From assembly GCA_010909725.1 (NCBI GenBank), contig JAACMV010000030.1, forward strand, positions 806,001 through 870,000: a stretch of DNA of 64,000 nucleotides, written 5' to 3'. Positions 47,520 to 58,926 of the stretch are shown piece after piece (positions within the stretch are counted from its first letter, which is position 1; each line of letters opens with the position of its first letter). The position numbers and the translations under genes were made by a program. The stretch comes from Picochlorum sp. 'celeri' (lineage: Eukaryota > Chlorophyta > Trebouxiophyceae). The notes beneath the pieces are model-generated. The model was given only the letters and a program-made list of their open reading frames with translations. It was not told the origin of the DNA and made no database searches.

Positions 47520-49473
47520 ATGGCAGCAAGAATGACACTACGTGGGGATACATTATCACAAACTAGGGATTATAAATGCAGCAGAAGTGCATCATGTCGA
47601 ATCCAAAGGCTGGCAGGGTTACAGAGGACACTCCATTGCGGGGTGCCTTGTCTTCTTCGAAAGGTCTCTCGGCGAGACATAGCATCTGTCCGGATCAGTG
47701 CTGCAGAAACACCCGAGTTTAATAATATACCAGATGATAGCCTGTTGCCTGTTGAAGAGGTCCCTCGACGCATTCAAATGTCAGATGTGATTGACTGGTT
47801 CATCAACCTGCCATGGCCAAAGATGGCCTCGTGGCTTTTGGTGATTGCGCTTGCAACGCAGTTGAAAGACTTTCTAGGTGTACGTGTCATGTGTTGCATG
47901 TATTGTGTGATCGGCGGAGGTATCTGAGGGGCTCTGGGTTCAGGATTTAGACCAGAGTCTTGTTGTCTGCCTGATTGATTGACAAAATGGCGACGTGAAT
48001 CTGACAGTATTGTTTCGCTTGTGTGTGTAGATAACTATGGGAACTTTCATAGTATCATTTATAGGAAACAGTTTTGTGACAAGTGCTCAAAATATCCCTC
48101 AGTTGAAGACTCTGTCTCCTCAGCGCAGAAGAAGGGTGCTTGTCTTTGTGTACTATACCTGCATTGTTCTTCTTTTCACCCTATTTGGAGTATTAATAAT
48201 TCCAGATGTTGTCAGGGAAGGGTACGATTTTGTCTCGAGGCTTCAGACAGAAAACTTATGGGTAGTCGTGCTAGAGAAGATGAGAAAAGGACTTGGGTAT
48301 GTCTCATGTCTATCTGTTCTGCGGCCTTCATTATATTCACTTATTTTCCTTTGGTTTTAGGGATGGTGTCATGGATCAGTTAGAAAGGTTTTTGGTGATA
48401 TCTTCAAGTGGAGATGTGACAACAGCTTTAGATTTCCGCACTCTTGATACTTTGGGCCCAGAGGCTAGGACAACGTACTTGGGAAGTGCTCTTCAAAAAG
48501 TCCTCAAACAATATACTAATGCAGCAGCAAGCTATATATCGGATATGCTTTCTTTCATCAGTCGCTTTGTAGTTCAGGTAGGTATATTATATCTAGTTTG
48601 AATATTGTTTCAGGGAGGACGTTCAGTAGTAAACAGATATGGGGGCAACTATGGTTCTTGTAGCAACTCTCACAATCATTTTGAAGTCATAATGTCTTCA
48701 TCTCGAATAACGTGATTGAGAAGGCTACGTTGAATTGCCCTCCTGTGCTGACTTGAAGGCGATTCTGAGAAACACTGCTGCATTTCTGCTCTCATGGTTT
48801 AGTCATCAATCTCACTTTTGGATTCGTCTAATGATATATATTCTTTGCATCGCAGTTGGGAGTGTCGTTCGTGCTTTCCTTCATGATGGTGTGGGACCTT
48901 CCCAGAATTGCACAAGGGGTCGAGTCCCTCAAGTCTTCAAGGATTGCACCAGTGTACAATACCATTGCTCCGTCCGTCAAGGTCTTTGCGACACTGTTTG
49001 GAAAAGCACTTCAGGCACAAAGTCGAATAGCTTTGGTGAATACAGTGCTCACAGCTCTAGGAATGTGGGCCCTGTGTATTCCAGGCATTGGATTGTTGTC
49101 GGTCTGTGTCTTCATATGCGGATTCATTCCAATTGCAGGAGTGATAATTTCGACAGTCCCTATAGGATTTGTAGCTCTCACTGAGTACGGTTTCATGAAG
49201 TTGGCGCTGGTTATTCTCATGATTGTTGGTGTACACTTTGTTGAGGCATATGGACTAAACCCAGCAATTTATTCAGCACACCTCAAGCTCCATCCATTGC
49301 TCGTGCTGACAGTTCTTGTTGTAGCAGAGCATTCACTAGGTATATGGGGACTCCTTCTTGCAGTGCCATTAACCGTGTTCGCCCTGGATTACTGCATTTA
49401 CTATCCGTCTTATTCAGCAGAGGATGTTGCACAGAAGGAACTCTACGTTATCCGAAGTCGCGATGATCTGTGA
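47520..49473 (+). CDS. AI-2E/PerM-family membrane protein, probably chloroplast
   Basis: Four exons, 47520-47879, 48031-48296, 48361-48577 and 48856-49473; 486 aa. The first 70 residues are Arg/Ser-rich with few acids and suit a plastid transit peptide. Hydrophobic segments follow, with the family's large polar loop (about 190-290) and the conserved C-terminal core: GFIPIAGVIISTVPIGFVAL, NPAIYSAHLKLHPLLVLTVLVV and HSLGIWGLLLAVPLTVF. In bacteria this family includes the AI-2 exporter TqsA and PerM; plant and algal members are probably in the chloroplast envelope, with unknown substrate. The third intron (278 nt) is nearly four times the local norm. Confidence 0.85.
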
Positions 49474-49653
49474 AGACTGTGACAACTTTTGCTCTATATG
49501 GAATTTAATGTAAATTATTTTGCCCTTTTCCTCGTCGATAGCACATATTTCGTGCCTGAGTAGCCCCGGCGACTGTCTTTTGTTGAGAAACGCCGTGCGG
49601 TGCTCAGGGCAGAACTGTGTATAAAGATCGATCTTTAGCATATTTACATATAT

Positions 49654-50781
49654 ATGCCTGAAAAAGGAGGTAGAGAGGACGAGCGCGGTGGTGAAGACGG
49701 CTTTTTCTTCGGCTTGGTAGGAAAGACAAAAGCAGACCTCACCGCCAAACAACTTCCTCTTCTGCGGGTGATCGAACTCGATGCACAGCCCAATTCAAAG
49801 ATAGGTGGATCTCGTAAAATTGCGATCAAAGATCATGAGGGCTACGGGATCAATGGCAAAAACGCCTTCGAGACATTAGGCCAAGTAGGGATTTCTTCGC
49901 GGGTAAAAGGCCTTCTCCTTCTGAACTTGGTGATGATAGCATGTTCTAGCACTTTTGTAGTCTTGAAAGATGGACAGAAGAGCATTGATCCGTTCATTTT
50001 CTCCACAGTACGTTTCCTGTTGGCAGCACTGGCCTTTTCACCCTTTCTGGGGAAGGCAATGCAGCAGCCCAAAGTTCATCTCCCGGGATTAGAAGTAGGC
50101 TTCTGGGCTGCTGGTGGATATCTGACGCAAAGTGTGAGCCTTTTGACGACAGATGCTTCTCGGGGAGCTTTTTTGAGTGCATTTACTGTTGTTGTTGTAC
50201 CTCTGCTTGAGGGTACTTTTGGCTCAAATAAAATCAAAAGGGCTCATTGGATAGCCGCTGTAATGTCATTGGTTGGAGTCATGCTCATCGAAGATAGTGG
50301 AACACCCGCTTCTTGGGGAGATTTTTGGAGTTTTGCTAGTGCTGTGTTGTTTGGTGTGCAAATTTTTAGAACAGAACATTGGTCTAAAAGGCTGGGATCA
50401 AATGCATTCATGCCAATGATATCGATATCCATTGCCTTTATTGCTCTCTTATCTATTGTGGGGGCTATATTTACCAGTCCAGTAGAATTAGTCTCGTTGT
50501 TTATGCGACCGTTCAGTGATCTTTCAGAGAGTGTCAGCTTGCCATGGGTTGAGATCCTATATATGGCTTTCTTTGTCACAAATTTTGGACTATGGGCTGA
50601 AGTGATCGCACTTCAATACATCAACTCTACCGAAGCTGCAATTGTATATACGTTAGAGCCAGTTTTCGGGGCAGGCTTCGCATGGCTCTTCCTGGGTGAG
50701 CATTTTGGTGGCTGGGTTGGATGGCTAGGAGCCATCCTGGTTACTGTGAGTCAACTGGTCTCTTTCGTTCTACCTAAATAG
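49654..50781 (+). CDS. EamA/DMT-family transporter, plastid-type
   Basis: A single exon of 375 aa. A polar N-terminus of about 85 residues is followed by ten hydrophobic segments in two EamA repeats: LLLLNLVMIACSSTFVVLKDG, FIFSTVRFLLAALAFSPF, FLSAFTVVVVPLLEG and the second set ending STEAAIVYTLEPVFGAGFAWLFLGE. YTLEPVF...GE is the classic end motif of EamA drug/metabolite exporters. The second repeat's TEHWSKRLGS loop is typical of plant plastid members. Substrate unknown. An earlier in-frame Met could shift the start, as the N-terminus has mixed charge and is not a clear transit peptide. Confidence 0.85.
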   Translation: MPEKGGREDERGGEDGFFFGLVGKTKADLTAKQLPLLRVIELDAQPNSKIGGSRKIAIKDHEGYGINGKNAFETLGQVGISSRVKGLLLLNLVMIACSSTFVVLKDGQKSIDPFIFSTVRFLLAALAFSPFLGKAMQQPKVHLPGLEVGFWAAGGYLTQSVSLLTTDASRGAFLSAFTVVVVPLLEGTFGSNKIKRAHWIAAVMSLVGVMLIEDSGTPASWGDFWSFASAVLFGVQIFRTEHWSKRLGSNAFMPMISISIAFIALLSIVGAIFTSPVELVSLFMRPFSDLSESVSLPWVEILYMAFFVTNFGLWAEVIALQYINSTEAAIVYTLEPVFGAGFAWLFLGEHFGGWVGWLGAILVTVSQLVSFVLPK

Positions 50782-51356
50782 ATCTGAAGTCGAATGAAAT
50801 GATATCTGAAGTAGTGTTATTTTTCATTGTAAAATTGATATTGATAGTGCAATTGCAACCAACCAACCAATTTCCTAAATAAAATATCCTAAACAAGGAC
50901 ATTCGCTGGCGGTTGAACCGATGACTATTGATTGCATGCGAGCAGCTCCAGGTAGCATACCAAATTCACCAAACATTACCTCAAACAAATATTACACCAA
51001 AAAACAAGAGCATTGGTGACTCACTGCACCCATTGATCCTATTCACGAGCTCGTTCGTTTTTTGAATCTGAGATCGATTCGGTTTGGGTCAAAATCACTT
51101 TGCTCATCGAGCCGATATTTCTCCTTTTCTGCTATCAGGTACGATTATATTATTATCAAACATCAGAAAGTCGTCATACCATGGCGGTTCGCTCTGTTTG
51201 GTGTTGTTTTGAGGTGCTTGGTTGTTATGAACCCAGCAACCGTTTTCTCTCTGCCGCGAGAACAGATGGCCAGGGGTAACAATCGATTCGCTCGTTGGCG
51301 AGCGATTTCTTTGCTCTCTAGATATTTTGAAGATATTGTAACGTCTTTGTGCAGTG
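50782..51356. other. Intergenic region, likely 5' leader of the next gene
   Basis: I see no gene in these 575 bp. A donor-like CAG|GTACGA at about 51139 and an acceptor-like TTTGTGCAG at 51354, directly before the downstream start codon, suggest a 5'-UTR intron of roughly 215 nt. Confidence 0.35.
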
Positions 51357-52679
51357 ATGGGAGATACTTTGCAAGCGCCAATGTCGCGCAAGGCGATCCG
51401 AAAAGCCAAGAAGGCTCACGTCAAGGCTGTCGCGCAGGCTCAGAAGGCTGCTGCTGAGGAGGCTGCTGAGGAGGCCGCGCTCCAGGCTGCCGTGGAGGCT
51501 GCCCAACGAGCCAATCTTAAAACTGCAACCATAACCAAATCCGATACTAGAACGCAGAAGGATGAGAACCCAAGGAGAGCGCATTTGACCGAGACACCAG
51601 AGGATACGATTCCTGCAGTGGTAGCTACAATCACAGTCAACAATGGTGACAAGACATCGGAAAAGCCCAAGGAGGACTCCACTGCCGCTCCAACTCCTTC
51701 GACAAAACTGAGGAAGAGGTCCAGAAGACGCCGATCTCGTAAAAGCAAAAATGCTCCAGCGCAGCCTGTTGAGCACGAGAGGGCATCTGACGAGCAGGTT
51801 GAAAAACCTTCAGATTCAGCCGAAAATGCTGTATTTACGGAGATGCTGCAAAATTCGCATCTTGATTGGGTCGAAAACCAGGCGTATAGAGTATATTACG
51901 AAACATCAGCAGATGGCAGAAAGGCTGCATTCGTCTATGATGGGGCATTGACGCCGTTCCAGAAGATATCTTGTGCTCTTGAGTCGATTGATTTGAGCAC
52001 CATGGAGAAGGACGATGGCCCACATCCTCCGACCGAGTTCGACCATCAACTTGGATGGGTTTGGCTGCCACGTATGAGTGATGGATGCTTCTATGCAGCT
52101 CGTATGTGCTACAGGCAGTACTCCAAGAATATCCAGCCCGTTCCATGCTATCAAGTCCAATGCCGAGGTGCTTCTGGCATGGAGAATGGAGACTTCTACA
52201 CATTTTTGGGCGACGGAACGCCATTCCACCAGCACATTGACTTTTGCGAGCATTACGATACCAAAAGACCAAAGTTTGAGACTGCCCGACAGGAGGAAAA
52301 ATTTGAGCAGCAGGACAAACAACAATTGGTCCATGCCAAGTCCATGAAGATTGGCCCAGATCGCAATCCACTTTCCCAGTCCCTTTCTTCTCTGCGAGAA
52401 TCAGGGTTCGTGTATCGTGGCAAACCAAGAGTACTGGAGAGGCTCGTTCATGCCTACTGTGGTAAAGTCGATGGAGAGGACGTGTGGGCCCCATTGTACA
52501 CCTCCACCATCCTGGCATACAAATCCTATTACAGAGTTGCGAGCAACAGCACAAGAGAGCAGTACTGCTATGGAGGAGAGCACTTTTTCTACCCATCTGG
52601 CCGCAGATGCTCGGCATACGTCAATTTCGAAGTGGATTTCCCATCAGGCATAGTCGGCATTGACGAGTTCCGCCAGTAA
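51357..52679 (+). CDS. Orphan basic protein of unknown function
   Basis: A single coding exon of 440 aa, starting at the ATG at 51357. The N-terminal 60 residues are Ala/Glu/Lys-rich helix. A strongly basic segment (LRKRSRRRRSRKSKN, about 122-136) is a possible nuclear signal or RNA-binding tract. From about 165 to the end is a Tyr/Trp/Cys-rich globular domain (WVENQAYRVYYET, QLGWVWLPRMSDGCFYAA, FYTFLGDGTPFHQHIDFCEHY, ending YVNFEVDFPSGIVGIDEFRQ) that I cannot assign. The same reading frame is uninterrupted. A spliced 5' leader is likely. Confidence 0.65.
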   Translation: MGDTLQAPMSRKAIRKAKKAHVKAVAQAQKAAAEEAAEEAALQAAVEAAQRANLKTATITKSDTRTQKDENPRRAHLTETPEDTIPAVVATITVNNGDKTSEKPKEDSTAAPTPSTKLRKRSRRRRSRKSKNAPAQPVEHERASDEQVEKPSDSAENAVFTEMLQNSHLDWVENQAYRVYYETSADGRKAAFVYDGALTPFQKISCALESIDLSTMEKDDGPHPPTEFDHQLGWVWLPRMSDGCFYAARMCYRQYSKNIQPVPCYQVQCRGASGMENGDFYTFLGDGTPFHQHIDFCEHYDTKRPKFETARQEEKFEQQDKQQLVHAKSMKIGPDRNPLSQSLSSLRESGFVYRGKPRVLERLVHAYCGKVDGEDVWAPLYTSTILAYKSYYRVASNSTREQYCYGGEHFFYPSGRRCSAYVNFEVDFPSGIVGIDEFRQ

Positions 52680-52820
52680 TCACCTGTACAAGTACTTGCA
52701 GTAGTTGATCACATACGTCCCTACATTGGAGTTTCGCATTGTCGGAAACACCTTGTGTAATTATCATCAATACCATAAAGTGGATCGCTATCTGGCGGTA
52801 TCATTCATAGATTTGGTAGC

Positions 52821-54017
52821 ATGTCGTCTGCCAAGGACTTTCAGAGCAGAAGAAGGCTTGGAGTTGTCTCCAGCCATCTAGGGTCGTCTGATACATCTGA
52901 TATCCCGGAGATGCGTTCATATCATGTGAATGCCTGCACTGGTGGCAGGGATTCCGTGGTACCGCACGCATCAGCGACGGGGCAGAGTAGCAGTTACTCC
53001 AGAGTCCATGGCCACGTATCCACTCACGACGTGGAATGGATTGGTATACCCAGTGTTGGGGGCAGTTCACTTCAAGAAACAATTTACAAGAAATCCAAAG
53101 GGGAAGGTATTGCGATGGTACGTCGGATGCTGTTTTGAACGACATGTGGGTTGCACTCCATGGGTATATACACTATCAATGGTTGCTTCATTCTTCTACG
53201 CAGATTATGATCAACAGGGAGTCCAAAAGAAACGCTTTTACACCTTTAACCATCAAAGAATTATCGATGTGTTTCGCTGATGCTCGGGACGACCCACAGG
53301 TTGGGGTAATTATCTTAACAGGTGCTGGGGACCTTGCTTTCTGCAGTGGTGGGGATCAATCTGTCAGAGGAAAAGGTGGATATGTGGGTGCAGATGGTGT
53401 GCCTCGGCTGAATGTGTTAGATTTGCAGATTCAGATACGACGCCTTCCGAAACCAGTCATTGCCATGGTTGCAGGGTATGCTGTTGGAGGAGGCAACATT
53501 CTGCAAATGGTTTGTGACATAACCGTACGTGGCTGCATTATCGTCATACTTGGTGGATGGTATCGCTCATGAAATGTATATAATGATGCAGATTGCGGCT
53601 GACAATGCCGTGTTTGGGCAAACTGGGCCCAAGGTTGGATCATTTGATGCTGGATATGGTTCAACGCATATGGCAAGGTTGGTCGGGCAGAAGAAAGCAC
53701 GCGAGATATGGTTCCTCTGTAGATTGTATAGTGCAAAAGAGGCTCTTGAAATGGGCTTGGTCAACACCGTTGTTCCTCTGTGCGATTTGGAGAAGACAAC
53801 AATTCAATGGTCAAGAGAGATGCTGAAGAACAGTCCCACTGCCTTGAGGCTCATCAAGTCCGCGTTGAATGCTGCCGAAGATGGTCAGGCAGGTATTCAG
53901 CAATTAGGTGGGGATGCCACAATGCTTTTCTATCAAAGTGAGGAAGGCGATGAGGGGCGAAAAGCTTTTCTGGAGAAGAGGCCTCCAAATTTTGAATCCT
54001 TCAAGAGGAACCCATAA
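52821..54017 (+). CDS. NS: 1,4-dihydroxy-2-naphthoyl-CoA synthase (naphthoate synthase)
   Basis: Three exons, 52821-53117, 53204-53524 and 53592-54017; introns 86 and 67 nt; 347 aa. The crotonase-fold core is highly conserved: [73 protein letters not shown] and LEKRPPNF, all MenB signatures. The enzyme closes the naphthoquinone ring in phylloquinone synthesis. Residues 12-20, RLGVVSSHL, fit the PTS2 peroxisomal signal (R/K-L-x5-H-L), the signal used by the Arabidopsis enzyme. The first exon also contains the [11 protein letters not shown] lead-in of the family. Confidence 0.94.
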
Positions 54018-54062
54018 AGTTTTTCTCATTGCTTTTCAAAATCATTTTTACATGTGAGACAT

Positions 54063-54362
54063 TCATTCTTGATCTTTCAGTTTTTGCGACTTTGCTGCCC
54101 GCCTACATTTATCTGAACAGAACTTTACAGCCTCAAAATTGTTTGACCATTTCGCCCTCTCCACCATGATTAACTCACAGTGAGAACAGTATTTATACTT
54201 CTTCCAAACTCCTCTATCTAAGACCCTACTTTTATCACTATTGAATGTGTGGAATGGCTTTCCTTTGCCTCCTTTCTGTTTCATTTGCACACACAAGCTT
54301 ACTTGCCGAACGACTCCTCTAGGACGACTGGATATTGCCCGCACCAAGGATGTTCCTATCAT
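54063..54362 (-). CDS. DUF2256-domain zinc protein, organelle-targeted
   Basis: A single exon of 99 aa. The first 30 residues (MIGTSLVRAISSRPRGVVRQ) look like a mitochondrial or plastid presequence. The C-terminal half has YCSHCELIMVERAKWSNNFEAVKFCSDKCRR, given here as CSHC, RAKW, VKFCSDKCRR, which is the zinc-binding DUF2256 motif found in short bacterial and algal proteins of unknown role. The stop is 45 bp from the convergent naphthoate synthase stop. It is often next to cryptochrome or photolyase genes in bacteria, but not here. Confidence 0.78.
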   Translation of the reverse strand: MIGTSLVRAISSRPRGVVRQVSLCVQMKQKGGKGKPFHTFNSDKSRVLDRGVWKKYKYCSHCELIMVERAKWSNNFEAVKFCSDKCRRAAKSQKLKDQE

Positions 54363-54631
54363 TTGTGGCAATATCTGGATGTTAAAGTGCTTTTTTCAAT
54401 ATATATATGAGCCTTTTTCATATCAAGATGATACTTTCAGATGGGTTTGTTGCACCTGGCCCATGTGGGTTGGTGGCGCCATCGGTCATGATGCCCACCG
54501 GTACCCAACTGCTATGTATACCTAGATTGATATATTTGCATCTCTTTGCAAAAACATGATGATAACATATTCCTTCATGAATTGTAGATGCATGAAATGA
54601 GTCGAATTCGACGCGAAAAATCTATAACGGC

Positions 54632-56394
54632 ATGTGTGGCATAGCACTTCTTGTTGCCGGGCTGAGCAAGGAAGATCCTCGCGGAGGGAAGAATTTTAAT
54701 GAAGTATTAGACCATATAAAAGAAAATCTATGGAGAAGGGGTCCAGATTGTAATTGGTGGGATGTTATCGAGGTAGGTGACTGCATACAGGTGTGGTGGT
54801 TGTTCTAATGGGCCTCATCATCTACGTGACTTTTGTGATACAGAAAGGTGAACATTATCTCCTATTTGCCAATTCTTTACTTCAGCTGCAAGGCTATGAA
54901 GACAGAAGCCCGTATTTGAGAGATGCAGACACAGGGAGCATACTGCTGTGGAATGGGGAGGTTTACTCTGGTTTGCACCATGCAGTTGAGGAAAACGATG
55001 GTGTGGTCCTCTTTCAGAGTTTGATTTCATGTCGAAACTCTGAGGATATTGTGTCAACATTCTCAAGAATACGCGGGCCGTGGTCAGTAATCTACTATGA
55101 TGGTGTAACTAATGTAGTTTGGTTTGGAAGGGATTTCATGGGAAGAAAAAGCTTATTATTCCAGCAATCAGAAAATCATGGTTTAGTGCTTACATCTACT
55201 GCATCCAAAAGAGACAGCGAAGCAGAGTTTATAGAGGTCCCGCCAGGTCTTTATAGGCTGGATGTGGATACTCTACTGCAATGGTGCCATGAGCCTGGCT
55301 GGTTTCCTGAAAAAATACCCTGGGCAGATCAAACCATCACTCGGCTATCCGAGTACCATCGAACAAAAAGCTATTTTTCTGGGAAAGTAAACGATGAGAA
55401 TGATCTGATAGACGCCCTTCTTGCGATTCTGAAGAATGCTGTTCATCAGAGGTGCGCTAGGCTGGTACACAACAGTGAACAAAACATGATGACATCCGTC
55501 CACAAACCCAGTAAGTTCATGATCCTATTTAGTGGTGGTGTTGACTCAACTCTTCTAGCAGCAATGATGCACGCCACAATTCCACCAGAAGAGCCAATCG
55601 AGCTCTTTTCTGTGTGCTTTGCCCAGGGTGGGTCCCCAGACAGAATCGGTGCAATGGATGCTTATAAGGAACTTAAAACAATATACCCTGATAGAGAGTG
55701 GCGCCTTATAGCCGTAGATAAGAAATATGACGAACTAAATACATTAAGGGACCATCTTTTGGATATTTTGTACCCATCTGATACAGTAATGGATTTTAAC
55801 ATTGGAGGTGGGCTTTGGCTTGCTTCTCAAGGCAAAGGCTCCTGGGTTGAATGCTCAACCCTTGACCCCAATGTCTCTGATTTCGAGGTTATTGATTCAA
55901 ATTATGTATCATCTGCCAGAGTTGTGTTCCTTGGCCATGGCGCAGATGAGTTATTTGGAGGATATGGAAGGCATCGGACAAAATTCAGAGAAGGTGGTTG
56001 GGATGGGCTCTCAGACGAATTGCGCCTCGACGTCAGGCGACTCTGGCAAAGAAATTTCGGCCGCGATGATAGAATCATATCAGATCATGGTAAAGAAAGC
56101 AGGATACCATTCGTCGATGAGCATGTGATAGAATTTGCCCTTGATGCTCATCTTCAAGACTTGGTAGATCTGAACCTTCCAATTGGTGTTGGTGATAAAA
56201 TAATACTGAGACGCTGCCTCAATAGATTGGGCTTGGAAAGAACTAGTAAAAGGCATAAACGGGCTCTGCAATTCGGGTCAAGATTGGCAAAAGCTGCCAA
56301 TGCAGCCTGCTTTGGGAGCACTCAAATGGCAAACAAGAGAAAGGCCGGGGAGAAGAAGATTGAGCCCATCCTTCGCAATCAGAACAACCTATGA
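54632..56394 (+). CDS. ASNSD1: Asparagine synthetase domain-containing protein (ASNSD1-like)
   Basis: Two exons, 54632-54772 and 54844-56394, with a 71-nt intron; 563 aa. The protein starts MCGIALL, with the class-II glutaminase Cys2, and has RRGPD, LLWNGEVYSG and RGPWSVIYYDG. The C-terminal half is an asparagine-synthase-like PP-loop ATPase: MILFSGGVDSTLLAAMM and GHGADELFGGYGRHR, ending IILRRCLNRLGL. The Ntn plus PP-loop order and long spacing match ASNSD1/Gln-dependent amidotransferase-like proteins, whose reaction is unknown. It differs from true asparagine synthetase in the missing core motifs between residues 80 and 200. Confidence 0.88.
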
Positions 56395-56434
56395 CAAGAA
56401 TTGAGACACTCTGACACAAATTAAGTATACATAT

Positions 56435-58926
56435 ATGGTATTTTTAGTTTTTGGTAAAATCCTGATGTCAGTCAGTATACAGCAGAGGCATCATAGTTTG
56501 ATTTTGCACGACAGAAGGCGACAGATAAGAACCTGGAACAAGCATTTCCTTCCGATCAGCTCTATCTCTAGACATCAGAACATTTCATCCAATAAATTAC
56601 TGTCTGCAATGCCAGAAATCGCGACAGAAACTCCAGGGATGTTGGAGGAAGAATCTTTGCTTGATTCGTTTACAAAGATTCCATCCATCTCTAAAGCATC
56701 CATGTTCGATACTGAACACGGTACTAGGGTGTCAATGGAGGTTTCTCAAAGGGATGTTCCTGCCAATGCGACGAGGAAGAGCCTGGTACATTTCTTGCTG
56801 GATGAGAAGACGTTGGAGGACGGTGAAGCAGAGACATTCTTGTCACCATTGATGGAGAATATCGTATATATGACACCATCACCGTCAGGGAAGAAAACAT
56901 TTGTAGTAAAGAAGGAGAATGATAAGAAATCTGTGATACTCCAGATCTATAACAGGATGTCTCTTGAGTTTGAAATAGTTGTGCCAGAGAAGCTGCATGG
57001 CCCTGTTGTGAATGATGGTTGGTTTGGGATCGGAGCTTCTTGGTCAAAGGATGAGCGATTCATTGCATACACTGCAGAGGTAGGTACTGCGTTCTTGTGA
57101 TATGAGTAGGGAGTCTCTCGAATGTCTCACTTTGGTATGTGCAGCGAGCCAAGTCAAAGCAAACGCCTGAATGGGGAGGATTGGGGAATGACTCGGATGA
57201 CAGTAAATCGGACGCCGACCCCAAAGAGAAAAAATGGCGCGGTGTTGGAGAATTTGAAGAAGATTGGGGGGAGTTGAACACTGGGAAACGTGCTCCAGCA
57301 GTATTTGTCTTTGATGTTGTTGCCAGGTCCGTGACGTTAGGGGCTCTTCCGGATGATCATTTTAGCTATGGTCAGCCTGTTTGGGCACCTGATGGCGAGC
57401 ATTTGGCATATGTATGCTGGGAACACGAAAGTAGCGTTTTTCCGAGAATGAAACAGAAGCTTGGAATCGTCTATTGCTTTAATAGACACTGTGTGATCAA
57501 ATGCTGCAAATGGCCAAATGTTCAAGAGGCAAAAATTTTAACACCAGAGCACCGCAGCGCTTTTTCTCCAAGATTTTCATCTAATGGAGATCTTTTCTTT
57601 TTGAGTCAGGATAATGCTGTCAGATCTGGTACCCATAATGCAACTCCATCTCTGCATTCACTGTGTAGGGAGAACTTCCTTTTAGGGATGGAGGAAACAG
57701 GTGTGCCTAAAGCGACAAGCCTTGTGGGAACAAAAAATTTTAAAGATTCAAAAAAAGAATTCCCGGGCTTCTATACTACAGTGTTACATCATAATCCGTT
57801 TGTCGAGCTGGGCAATAAGAGGTATGTGTGGGCAACTGTTCAGTGGAGAAGTGATTTGGCAGTTATTGCTGTTGATACCGAATCAGGGCAAGTTATTCGA
57901 GCATCACCTGACAATGGATCCAGTTGGTCTCTCCTTGGAATCACTCAGCGTTCTATTTTAGTGCTAGAAAGCAATCCGGGATGTCCAGCAAAGCTCCATG
58001 CTACACGGTTGACAGGAGAGGAACAAAACCTCAATGCTTTGGAGTGGACTTCTATCATGGTGCCGGATCTGGATTCATATCCTGCAATTGTATCTAAATC
58101 TCTTCAAAGCATTCAGCATAAAACATTACGAGTAGAAGCACATGACAGCACTGAGAATCCAATCAATTCTTTCGAGGCAACAGTGATACATTGTGGAGAA
58201 GCAAAGCCCACCCTTCTGGTGCCACATGGTGGTCCTCATTCAGCATATAGCTCGCAATTTGTCATGTCTATTTCTTATCTAGTCGCCTCTGGGTATAATG
58301 TCATCACCGTCAACTATAGAGGCTCAACAGGATTCGGTGAGGACTTTGTCCAAAGTTTGCCAGGTAACATCGGAGATCAGGATGTTAAAGATTGCTATCA
58401 GGCCCTTCTTCGGGCCAAAGATGAAGGTCTCGTAAGTGAAGAGCAAATTGGTGTTGTAGGGGGCTCGCACGGAGGGTTCCTTTCGTCACATCTCATCGGA
58501 CAATATCCTGATGTATTCAAAGCAGCAATCCTTCGTAATCCTGTTTGCAACATATCCATGATGGTGCACTTGACTGATATCCCAGATTGGTGCTTCATTG
58601 AAACATATGGTAGCGATGAGGGACTGAAACGTGCTCAAACATGTGTATCGGTCGAGGATTTGTCAAACATGGAGAACAAGTCACCTGTCAAGTATGTTGA
58701 AAATGTCAAAGCCCCAGTGCTGATGATGCTTGGAGGTGGTGACAGAAGAGTTCCCATGGATGATGGAAAGCGCTACCTTGCGCGGTTAAAACAGCGTCAC
58801 GATTCTCCAGATAGTCGACTGATTGTATTTGATAATGACGACCACGGTCTTACAAAACCACAAACAGAATTTGAACAATGGATTACTGCCTTGTGGTGGC
58901 TTAAAAAGTTTATTCATCATGATTAG
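56435..58926 (+). CDS. APEH: Acylaminoacyl-peptidase (S9C prolyl oligopeptidase family)
   Basis: Two exons, 56435-57079 and 57145-58926, with a 65-nt intron; 808 aa from the first ATG. Residues 1-58 (for example LHDRRRQIRTWNKHF) are basic and may target an organelle; MPEIATETPG at 56609 is the alternative cytosolic start. A beta-propeller spans about 100-500. The alpha/beta-hydrolase domain has LVPHGGPHS, VNYRGSTGFGEDF, the nucleophile in GGSHGGFLSSHL, the acid in MLGGGDRRVP and the catalytic His in DDHGL. The enzyme removes N-acylated amino acids and degrades oxidised proteins. Its stop codon overlaps the convergent GATA gene's stop by 4 nt. Confidence 0.94.
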
